Source: Pleurotus ostreatus/Saccharomyces cerevisiae fusant
Lineage: Eukaryota > Opisthokonta
DNA length: 64,000 nucleotides
Assembly: GCA_024196135.1 (NCBI GenBank)
Contig: JAMQCK010000081.1
Location: forward strand, 20,903 to 84,902
Direction of reading: 5' to 3'
In this document: piece after piece, positions 23,349-32,794 of the stretch
Position numbering within the stretch: position 1 is the first letter of the stretch
Layout of the letters: each line of letters opens with the position of its first letter
The notes under the pieces: model-generated
The model's database searches: none
What the model was told of the DNA's origin: nothing
What the model saw: only the letters and a program-made list of their open reading frames with translations
Position numbers and translations under genes: made by a program

Positions 23349-24444
23349 TCAATATGTGAGGGGAGGCCAGTCGGGGAGGCTGTTGAGCGCCGCGTTCGCG
23401 GCCTCTCGTACGCGTAGCTTGCTGGCCTGGTCCATAGATTGCCTGTAGCCGGCAAATGCCTCCTTGATCTGAAAGAGACCCGCTGCGATTCCATCTAGAT
23501 GGAAGATAAGTCCTCGTGATAGGAGAGGGTATCAGAACTACGAACCCGCCTGCGACTCAGACTCCCTTGCCAACTAGGAGGATGCGCGTAATTAGCCACA
23601 GCTCGAGATCTTGCGATGATTCACGCACCCCTTGCAGCCTCGCAATCTCCGGCTGGGCCTGTTGCGCGTAATAATACCCCTGCACCTGCGTCTGCTGAGC
23701 AATCTGCGCCAGCGTGCCGTCGATATCCCGCTTCCGTGCCCTCCACGCGTCCTGCAGCGCGTCGAACGTCGAGAATAGCTGCAGCCACGTCCCCCCGTCC
23801 CACCTCGCGATCGCGTCCCGGTTCGCGCGGATAAAGGAGCGCGGGTGCGGCTCGCCCTTCGGCGAGGTGGATGACGCGCCGGTGGTGACGAGGCCCGTGG
23901 CGTTCTGCGTCTGCTGCTGCTGATATTGCTGCTGTTGCTGCTGTTGTTGGGAGGGCCCGGGATCGAGCGCGCCGAGCGAGGCGTAGGGGTCGAACTGCGC
24001 GACGTAGCCGGGGGACTGGAGCTGCTGCTGGGCGGGGCTGATCTGCTGTTGCTGCTGCTGCTGGGGCTGCCCGGCGAGGTAGTTGTAGCTGCTCCCGCTC
24101 ATCGCGGCGCTGAGCTGCTGCCCGAAGCCGCTCTGGGCCTGGAAGCCCGTGGGGCTCTGGCCGTATCCGACGGGGCTCTGCATCCCGGTCGGGTTGTAGC
24201 CCATCCCGTACGATGGCTGCTGCTGCTGCATCATTGGCGGCGGGCTCTGGAACTGCTGGGGAGGTGGGCTCTGAAACTGTTGCGGCTGGAACTGCTGCTG
24301 TGGCTGCATGCCGCCTGGCGCGCCCCAGCCGCCGTACTGAGTATTGATCGGTGGCGGGGAAGACACATCGGGGTACCGATTCTGCGCTGAGTTTATTGGG
24401 TCGGGGGCGTATGGGTTGTTCATCATGTACGAGCCCGAGAACAT
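23349..24444 (-). CDS. Gln-rich, prion-like protein of unknown function
   Basis: Exon 1 (24444-23571) and exon 2 (23494-23349) encode about 339 residues. The first two thirds are low-complexity Gln, Pro, Tyr, Gly and Asn with CAG/CTG-type runs (QQQQQQ tracts at 23910-24065). A folded-looking helical part follows: FIRANRDAIARWDGGTWLQL, DALQDAWRARKRDIDGTLAQ, and after the intron LFQIKEAFAGYRQSMDQASK, ending LPDWPPLTY. The two exons join in phase only with a GC donor (G|GCAAG) at 23570-23569; every nearby GT breaks the frame. Such Q/N-rich segments often drive condensate formation. I do not recognise the C-terminal domain. Confidence 0.72.
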
Positions 24445-24903
24445 CTAGAAGTATTGCGGGAGATGAGGGGGAGAAGAGAAGACGCGCAAGTCACCACGCC
24501 CCCGCACATGAAGGCCGATGACAAGCTGATGCAGAGCTGATGTATGGATCCATGTGTGTGCCTTTCCGCGGACTTAGCCGAGTGAACTTGTTAGCTGGGC
24601 TGGGTGCTTGCTAGTCCGAAAAGCGTCTGTATGCGCGCTCTACCATTGTACATATACAAAAGATATTTGTGAGTGAAGATGGGCAAACTGTGACTGCGTC
24701 GTCTATGCCTCGTGATTCCCCTAAGCCCGTCATCAAGAGGTCTCGATCCTCTTCTCCCCTTCCTTCCACGCTCCCTCCATCCCGTCTTCCCCCAGTCATG
24801 AGTGCGTCATGCAGCTCGGAGGACATCGAGTGAGTCCATAGTCGTAGCGCCAAGCACCTGCGGGCATTGCGAGGGTCGGGGCGATGTGAAGCCGTGACAG
24901 CCA
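24445..24903. other. Intergenic region
   Basis: Promoter side of the Gln-rich gene and 3' flank of the membrane-protein gene. No supportable gene. Confidence 0.45.
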
Positions 24904-25626
24904 CTAGTCATGCCGGAACCTGCTCGCCTTCATGGATGGCAGGAGACCCAGTAGGCCGAAGAGCAGCATGTACGCCGCTGTTGCTGGGGGTGGGTCAGAT
25001 ATAGTGATTGGAGGAGTCAAGAGACAAGGGGAATGCAGGGAACGTAGGGAAAATACTCGTGAGTGTGTCGGAAGAACGGAAGTACGTACCACCTATGATG
25101 CCCTTCGTATACCCCAGATCCGACCAGACACAGAACGTTGCGGCGAGTGTTGACCATCCAAATGCGATGGACACTGTTAAGAGCTACACGAGGTGAGCAG
25201 GCTGGAAGGAACATAGGAGGGGAGAAGCGCACTGGTATAACCGTTGACAGCGTCCCATCCTGCTGCCACGAAGCGTACTGCGAGGTCGTTAGCCCTAAAA
25301 CAACTGGATCCCGACTAGCCACGTACATTCATCTCGGAGCCCGTCATCCACGGCGCGATGAGGACGTACAAAAACAGCACGACCGTCACGAGCCCGAGCC
25401 CGACGCCAGCTAGAGCTGTTGTCCTCCCCCACCCCTCTACACTCTCCAGCAGTACCCTCCTAAACACCTCTCCCAGGTCTAGCCAGTATGCCGCCGCGCC
25501 CCCCGGCAAGATAAAGCGTAACTGCCGCAAAGTGTGCTGCGACCAGCTCGACGACGAGGTCCAGCCGTACTGTCTTCTCGGTACGCCCGAAGTATGGGAG
25601 GAGGCGGAGGTTGCGTGCATGGACAT
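24904..25626 (-). CDS. Small fungal integral membrane protein, unknown function
   Basis: The first exon (to about 25330) begins MSMHATSASSHTSGVPRRQY and contains a helix (TTALAGVGLGLVTVVLFLYV). A short exon gives YASWQQDGTLSTVIP. The next gives LTVSIAFGWSTLAATFCVW and SDLGYTKGIIG. The last gives AAYMLLFGLLGLLPSMKASR and stops at 24906-24904. Three predicted helices in a short protein suggest an endomembrane protein. The frame is open upstream to another ATG at 25842, which would add 72 residues, so the start is uncertain. Family not recognised. Confidence 0.65.
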
Positions 25627-26356
25627 GGTCGCGACAGAGATAGTAGAGTTAAAGAGGTCGAGTGAAGGCAGAGTCGAAATCACGTCGAGAAGGGTACCAC
25701 GAAGCTCAGCGCCGCGCGCGGGGAGGTGGAAGTCGCGAGCAAGCACAAAACGGCCAATCACATGCTGATCGGAGTGCAACAAGCGCGCGTCGGGCCGCAG
25801 CTCCGTCGCGCCCACTCGCCTGCGCTCAATTGGTGGAAGCACTCTTATACCTCCATCTGCTCAGCCGCAGCTCTCACCCTCGGGTCTATTGAGTAACTGG
25901 AGCCTGAAGGCGCAAGCATGCGGGGTCAATGAGGAGCGGGGAAAGAGACTCGGGTAAGAAGACACGTTCCAGAGAACGACCGAAGATGCTCCTCTGGCCC
26001 TCTCGGTCTGCGTGGTGCTTTTATGCATACCATAAGAAGATAGGGTGACTCTGATATCATACACATACTTGAGGCCACATTCGAGGGCTCAGGGACTCCC
26101 TCCTTGTTACTTAGGAGTCTGAGGGAGAGGCGTGTGACGCTGTCACAAGTTCAACTTCGTGACGATCGGCTTCCGGTCCGAGTCTGCCGAAGGCGTCGAT
26201 GACGCACGGGCGCTTATTCTCCACGTCCTTCCACGTTGACCTCGAATGTTACCTTTGTTCTCGACTATAACTTGCTTTTGACCCTCGCCAATCTCTGGAC
26301 GCAGAACTTTGAGTGCTATCGACTCTGGGCTCTACTGACCAGGCCAACCCTCGACG
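25627..26356. other. Intergenic, divergent promoters
   Basis: Space between the minus-strand membrane protein and the plus-strand SARAF gene. Its left part may be coding if the membrane protein starts at 25842. Otherwise nothing recognisable. Confidence 0.4.
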
Positions 26357-27497
26357 ATGGCTCGAGATCGCATCCTCCTCGAGAAGATCCCCGCGCTGAC
26401 GTTCTATGCGGGCGAAGAAACCGTCGCGCGGCGCTCTGATCCCATCCCGCAACTGACGTGCATTGGGAGGCCGTGCAAGATTTATCAGCCGGAGGTCATA
26501 CGGTGTACGAATATTGGGGGGACGGGGACGGAGGTGGAGTGGAAGGTGCGTTGGGATACGAAGTGAACTGGGTAAAGCGGAGACTGATCGAGTACGCCAC
26601 AGTGCGAGGCGGATCTACCGGAGGCTTTGAGGTTTGGGAGGGTGGAAGTGTCGTGCGAGGTACGTTGACAGAATTCACGCATATGAACCGTCTGCTAACT
26701 GATTTACTTGCAGGGCTACTCGCGACCGGGCGATCCCTACGTCCTTAAAGGATCATGCGGGTTGCAATACAAGCTGGTGCAAGTACCGGGCACCTTAAGG
26801 AACGAAGATGAGAGCTGGACAGACCAATGGGACTCCTTGAGTGGATGTAAGCACAGTCATCTGCCTTTCCCTCTCCCTCTCCCCTCACTGACCTCTCATC
26901 CGCTCAGCCACCGACATCCTCACCATCCTCTTCAACATCGTCTGGTTCGGCCTCCTGATCTGGATTCTGTACGGCATCATCTCCTCCTGCTTCCGCGGAA
27001 GACAAGCCGGCGCTGGCGCACAACGACCTGGTGGCAATCCAGGAGGTGGCGGAGGCGGCCCCGGCGGCTGGTTTCCCCACTTCGACGACGCCCCCGACCC
27101 GAACCGCTTCGACACGCCACCGCCGTACTCTAAATACCCCTCCTCCGCCTCAGGCATCCCCCAACAACCAGCCGGCGCCCCGGGCTGGGGCTCCTTCCTC
27201 ACGGGCGCTGCTGTTGGGGGGCTGGCGTCGCAGCTGTGGAATCGAAGGGGTCAGGAGCAGAGGGCGAGGGAGTGGGACTGGGAGAGGGAGCGCGTGCAGG
27301 TGCCGAGAGGGGGTGGGCTGTTTGGCGCCCCGTCAAGGGGAAGCGCGTACGGAAGCAGGAGAAGTGGCGGAGGAGGACTTTTTGGGGGTGGCGGGTATGG
27401 AAGGGGTAGACGCTTCGACGCGGACGACCGAGGCGAGGGCTCGTCGACGGGCGCGATGCGGTCGAGTATGGGGATGGGAGGGTCGAGTGTGCGATGA
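26357..27497 (+). CDS. SARAF-like store-operated calcium entry regulator (TMEM66 family)
   Basis: Starts MARDRILLEKIPALTFYAGE. SARAF hallmarks are visible: SDPIPQLTCIGRPCKIYQPE, VIRCTNIGG, WK|CEADLPEALRFGRVEVSCE|GYSRPGDPYVLKGSCGLQY (bars mark introns). A single transmembrane helix then follows (ILTILFNIVWFGLLIWILYG), with a Gly/Arg/Ser-rich cytosolic tail. In animals SARAF sits in the ER membrane and damps STIM/Orai calcium entry. Fungi keep the luminal Cys-rich domain but lack Orai, so its role here is open. No cleavable signal peptide is obvious with this start, so an upstream exon may be missing. Confidence 0.85.
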
Positions 27498-28572
27498 TTG
27501 GAGGCCGTCCAATCTGGGTTCTGGGAAACGGGACGTCGTGATTGGGGATCGTACAGGACTGAGTTCAAGGTCTGAAGGAAGGTCGACTTGGGAGCTGGGA
27601 GTTACTCGTTCGGGCACCTCGGCCTGCTATTGTGCACGGACACGGACATTCTACTCGTCGAGCGCCAAGACGGACCTACAAGGAGAACTCCAGGTGAATT
27701 CGTGGAGGGATGGGAAGGGCGAACGGATGCACGACTTCACAGCTCAGGGGACCGCGTCCTTGATAGGCTCTGGCTCGCGAAGGCGGGCTCCCGCGACTGA
27801 ATGCTCGACGACACCACGACGTCCTTCTCGCCAATTCACGGCTCCCCTTCGCAAAGACAAGAACTCCTTTTAGCATCGAACGTGTAGGGTTGACTTGGGA
27901 GCCTCTGTAGGGTGAACATAGTCGATGGACTTCAGAAAGTGTATTATGTGTACGTCTATACTATATCCTCGGTTGTTTGTCGGTTAGCTGTATTTTCTAG
28001 GTGCGAAGGTGCGAAGGGCTGGAAGCGAACCTGTCGGTCTCGGTAGTCTGCTGCTCGTTGAGGCTTCTCAGAAGACGAACAAAGCCGCATTCCCATTGAA
28101 TTGGCTAGATGGAGGCTACGAACGTTTTGCCACCAATTCCTCCTCGGTGGACCCTCGACGCCTCGACCTTGACCGTGAAGGTAGGCCTCATCAGGAGCTC
28201 GCAGTCGACCTGGACCAGAAGAAGCGCTACATGATCACCTGATGGCCCAATGCTCTCTGATCACCGTCGTTACACGCGCCGTCCAGACTCACCTCCAGTG
28301 CCGACCTTATCCCTTTTCGCCGCACGCGTTGCCCTCCGCATGATGCCCTTCCTCCCGCGCATGATGCCCCTCCTTCCGCGCATGATGAACCTGGCCCGTC
28401 GCCTGCTGAACCTCGGGGATTCTGTTCGCGATGGTTTCCCCGACTCGCCGCACATATAATGAGGGGCGCGGTGTGCAGGGCTTTCTCATTCCTTGCGGTC
28501 TCCCATCTTATATCTTCCCACTTTCCCTCTTCACTCCCTAAACAAGGTCACCGACCAGCGTCAGGCTTCACC
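27498..28572. other. Intergenic region with a short coding-like repeat
   Basis: About 1.07 kb. It contains three 21-bp tandem units at 28338-28399 and a TATA-like TATAAT at 28454-28459, 114 bases before the endoglucanase ATG. No confident gene. Confidence 0.5.
28338..28399 (+). repeat. Imperfect tandem repeat, 21-bp unit three times
   Basis: Units sharing GCATGATGCCC recur at 28338, 28359 and 28380 (the third reads GCATGATGAAC). Within a short open frame (28250-28459) they spell repeated R-M-M-P blocks followed by NLARRLLNLGDSVRDG. It lies just upstream of the endoglucanase TATA-like element. Confidence 0.6.
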
Positions 28573-30003
28573 ATGCACGCTGCCATGACGCGTTTTTCTG
28601 TCCTCATGGCAATGGCGGCGGCGCCCGCCTTTGCCGCGGTCGCTGCGACGCCTGCTTCAGCGTCCAGCGCACCACAGAATCAGGCGCCCTCATCGACCGC
28701 GACTGCGCCTGCCGCGACCGCTTCGTCCGCCGCCGCTGAGTGCTCTGGTGCGACGAAGTTCGACTACTTCGGTGTGAACGAGTGCGTGCAGTTCTCTGCC
28801 CATCCTCTTAACCGTCCACTCACCTTGCGCTCGCAGATCCTGCGCCGAATTCGGCAACCAAAACATCCCAGGCGTGAAGAACACCGACTACACCTGGCCA
28901 AGCCCCAGCAGCATCGACTACTTCATTCAGGATGGCCTGAACACCTTCCGTGTCCCCTTTCTCCTCGAGCGTCTTGCGCCGCCCGCCTCTGGAATTACGG
29001 GCAGCTTTGACTCGACGTATCTGGCCGACTTGCAGAGCACGGTGGAATATATCACCGGCAAGGGAGGTTACGCGGTTATTGAGCGTGAGTGCTGGAGGTG
29101 GTGGGAGGTGGGGAAGTAGGCTGATCGAGGTTGCAGCGCATAACTTTATGATCTACAACGGGTCGACGATCAACTCGCCTGATGAGTGAGTGGTACAGTT
29201 TACAGCCGAGAGGATAATCTACTGACTTACTACCCCAGGTTCGCGTCTTGTAAGCAGCATAATCTACTTCTCAGAGCAAAAAGCTGACCAATCTCGAAAT
29301 ACAGTCTGGACAAACCTCGCCACCCTCTTCGTGAGTCTTGTCGAACGATCATACGTCCGACTCGGCGGCTCACTTTACTGCAGATCGACAACACCAATGT
29401 CATCTTCGACCTCATGAACGAGCCGCACGACATCGATGCCTCCGTTGTCTACGAGCACATGCAGGCCGCTGTCGATGCCATCCGCGCTGCCGGTGCCACC
29501 CAGCAGCTCATCCTCGTCGAGGGCACCTGTAAGCCTCTTTCGCCTTCTTCACCCTCCCCCTTCACTCACCTCCCCCTCCAGCCTGGACGGGCGCCTGGAC
29601 CTGGACCACGTCCGGCAACTCAGACGCCTTCGCCGCGCTCACCGACCCCAACGACAACATCGCCATCGAGATGCATCAGTACCTCGACTCCGACGGCTCG
29701 GGCACCAACGAGACCTGCGTCTCCGCAACGATCGGCTCCGAGCGCCTCCAGGCCGCCACCGAATGGCTCAAGGCGAACAACCAGCGCGGCTTCCTCGGCG
29801 AGATGGGCGCGGGCTCGAACGCGGACTGCATCTCCGCGGTGAGCGACGCGCTGTGCTACCTGCAGCAGCAGGAGGGCACGTGGATCGGCGCGCTGTGGTG
29901 GGCGGCGGGCCCGTGGTGGGGCGACTACTTCACATCGATTGAGCCGCCTAGTGGCATAGCGCTGTCGGATATCTACCCGCAGGCGATTCTGCCGTTTGCG
30001 TAG
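28573..30003 (+). CDS. Secreted GH5 endo-beta-1,4-glucanase
   Basis: Several exons. The N-terminus MTRFSVLMAMAAAPAFAAVA is a signal peptide, then comes an Ala/Ser/Thr-rich stalk of about 40 residues and a GH5_5-like catalytic domain. Landmarks: FDYFGVNESCAEFGNQNIPG, FRVPFLLERL, EPHNFMIYNGS, general acid/base LMNEPHDI, MHQYLDSDGSGTNETC, nucleophile GFLGEMGAG, and WWAAGPWWGDY. Such enzymes cut internal beta-1,4 bonds of cellulose outside the cell. The family often carries an N-terminal CBM1 before the stalk; none is seen, though the stalk remains. It converges with a second GH5 gene, 476 bases apart. Confidence 0.93.
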
Positions 30004-30479
30004 GTGGTGGTTGGGAAAAGATCTGGGTAAAATCAGTGTTGTACTATCTCTCGGGAATGAAGATACCTGTATGCGCATTGGCTTGAGCGCACTAGAAGAT
30101 ATCAGCTTTGCGTGGCCCATCGGCCATGCTGTTCAAGACCCAGGAAGGCGTCTTGGAAGTTTGCTACAGACTCGTGCGCTGTCGCCCCATATGTGGTCAC
30201 CTTGGTCGTCTATAAACATTGTGTGTGTCATCAGGGTTGCTACAGAGCTCGCTCGTGGATGTGCGTCATCCGCGGGTACATCATAAATATGCTACATAAA
30301 TGCGCCCAACTCTAGGTGGTGGAAGGGACGGGTGCTCGGTCGAGTCGCGCGGTCAGGATAAAGGCCAGAAGCCAAGAGCGACGAAGCAGCTCAGAGGCCA
30401 GGAGAGTCCGGGAAGACCATGAGTCGACGAGGATCAAGAACAAGCACAGCCGTAGAGGGTTGACGTTACGAATTCGACC
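30004..30479. other. Intergenic, convergent GH5 3' ends
   Basis: Shared 3' flank of the two convergent GH5 genes. No supportable gene. Confidence 0.5.
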
Positions 30480-32452
30480 TCAAGAGCAGATGTTTGGGTA
30501 GAGCCTGTCGTCCGGGTCAGACGGAATCCAGCCGCCTTCTAATCCTTTCTGATAGCTCCCTGCAAAGCCTGTTAGCCACGGATTGTCAGTGGAATCAAGA
30601 GCAACGTACAGTCATCCGAGTTCTCCGCCTAAAAAGGTTGCATCAGAAAGACCTGCGAAGGGAAAAAAGGCGAGGAACACACCTTCCACGTCCACATCAC
30701 CCACCCTGACACGGCCTCGCCGATGTCGACCTGGACTTCCCAGTACCTGCAATGGTATATCCCGTCAGTGCCTCAACCTCACCCGGCAAAGACCAAGCCA
30801 CCCACTTCCTCAAGAAGTCCTTGTAGTCGTCCGAGAACCCACTATAGCTCCCCGTGTAGTTCCCGCATTGATTGAAGTACTGCCCAGTACCGTCCGTCGT
30901 GTACGTGTTGTCCCATCGCGCGCCGACGCCGCGCCCGTTGAGCCACTTCGTGCAGTCTGTGGGTGCGGTGGACCACTCGCCGACGACGGTCCAGATGTTG
31001 CTGGATGCGTAGCCCGTGAGCTCGGTCTTCTTGGTGCAGGCGAACTGGGAGAGGGTCGGTAAATGAACAGAAGATTGCGAGTTGGGTATCGAATACCTCA
31101 ATATGCTCATCGTTTGACCGCGCGAGCTCGTCGTTGCTGAAGATCTGGTACATGTGCTGGACGAGCGAGGGCCTATCAGCAACCTCACCGCGGACATAAT
31201 TTGGCAGACTGCTCACGTAGTCCATGATCACCCCCTGTGCATCCCCAGATCCCAAGAACCCGTCCCACGAGTTCACACCCAGGAACGCATCCCCAATCAT
31301 CACCTTGATATCGTCCCCCGCCGTATTCCTCACCACATCATACCCATCCTCAAAAAACCCACGAATCGCCTGCGCCCAATCATCCCCCCGGAAGCCCGCG
31401 CCCTCATTCAACAACTCCAGCACGTCGACCATGCCCCCAATGTTCTCCGCCAGGAAGCGCACAAGGTCGAGCGTGCGCTGCACGTTCTCGTTGTCGCCGC
31501 CGGAGACGAATTGGGGGTTGCCCGTGCGCTGCCCGGAGTTGTCGTAGCCGTTCTGCGAGCCGGGGGCGCCGTGGACGTCGACGATGCAGCGGACGCCGTG
31601 CGCGCGGGCCCAGTTGAGGCCGCGGAGGAGGTAGGGCCAGGCGCCGTCGAGGTAGGGGGAGATGGAGGTGCTGTAGTTGGTGTCGGCGGAGGTGATGGGG
31701 ACAGACCAGTAGCCGAGGGGTATGCTGGGAAGGATCAGTGGGGGAGACGGGTAATGTAACCAAGGACGGCGCACCGAACATGGGTGAGGCCGGCTGCTGC
31801 GATGTCCTTGAAGTCTTGTTCCGTGATCCACTGCAAGAGTTTGAGCACGAGGGGAATGGATATCTGAGCTGCGCGGCCTACCGTTTCCCAGTGGTTCTGC
31901 GCAGAGTTAGCAATATGAATATCTGAATGGAATGCGCACGCACCTTGAGCATTTTCCGTGCATCGTCCTCGTCCATCAGTTGTCCCAGCGTGTATTCGTC
32001 TACGATGTCGTCGTTCCCAGTTTCTTCGAAGAAGCTTGGCGTAATCCACGGCTACACTTACCCATCAGCACACCACATCCCCCACTACATCCTCAAGCCA
32101 CTTCCCACTCACCTCAAGGACCAGCCATCCGCCGCTGTGGCGCCACACAACACTGAATGAGCATCTGCTCCCGCCCGATCACTTCACCCACTCACAGATT
32201 CACCCCGCGTATCGGGTCACTGCCATACTTGAACGCCGGCAGCGCGCTCGCAGACGCGGAGGGGGCCGTCCCCGAGCCCGTGGCGGTCGCCGTCGCCCCA
32301 CCAGACGAGGTCTGCGTCCCATTATCCCCGACGCCCGAGAAAGGCACCTGCACGCCGTTCTCAACGGCGCGCAGCTGGCACTGCGCCGCGGCGACGACGG
32401 TCGCGCCTGCCACTAAACAAAGAGCCGCGAAGGAGAGACGGAGATGGTTCAT
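30480..32452 (-). CDS. Secreted GH5 glucan exo-1,3-beta-glucosidase (GH5_9-like)
   Basis: Starts at ATG 32452 with signal peptide MNHLRLSFAALCLVAGATVV, then a Ser/Thr/Ala-rich stretch. Catalytic-domain blocks across several exons: RGVNL|GGWLVLEPWITPSFFEE, TLGQLMDEDDARKMLKNHWE, ITEQDFKDIAAAGLTHVRIP, LGYWSVP, VDVHGAPGSQNGYDNSGQR, acid/base ELLNEGAGF, nucleophile VVGEWSTAPTDCTKWLNG, and the C-terminus PDDRLYPNICS. These match fungal exo-1,3-beta-glucanases that release glucose from beta-1,3-glucan, either remodelling the fungus's own wall or using external glucan. The normally invariant Pro after the acid/base Glu (NEP) is Gly here. Confidence 0.92.
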
Positions 32453-32794
32453 GAGAGTGGGAGGGAAGGGGAGGGTGCGAGGGCCATGAACGTTTAGGTG
32501 AAGAAGTAAGGTGACGGCGTTATGTGGCAAGGGTTTGATCGCCACTAGCGCCGGGGGCACGAGATGGACATGAGGTCAGCGACGTAAAGGGACGGACTTT
32601 GCATCCTTCGTGCGATGGTCGCGAGGATGAGGGGCGGGCACGCTGGGAGAGATAGGGCTGTTTCGCTGTTGTACAGCCTGCGCTAAGCTAATCGACATGA
32701 TTATCTTTCCAGTGTCGATCCCAGGATCGTCCGTCCCCCCGGTCCGCCATCTGCCCTGGAGTACCCTCTGTTGCTACCTCCAAGCCCTTCTCAA
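32453..32794. other. Intergenic promoter region of the exo-1,3-glucanase gene
   Basis: About 340 bases between two same-strand genes. No recognisable feature. Confidence 0.45.

Noticed and set aside
29620..30120. Antisense frame across the endoglucanase
   Set aside because: It is the complement of strongly conserved GH5 sequence and has no features of its own.
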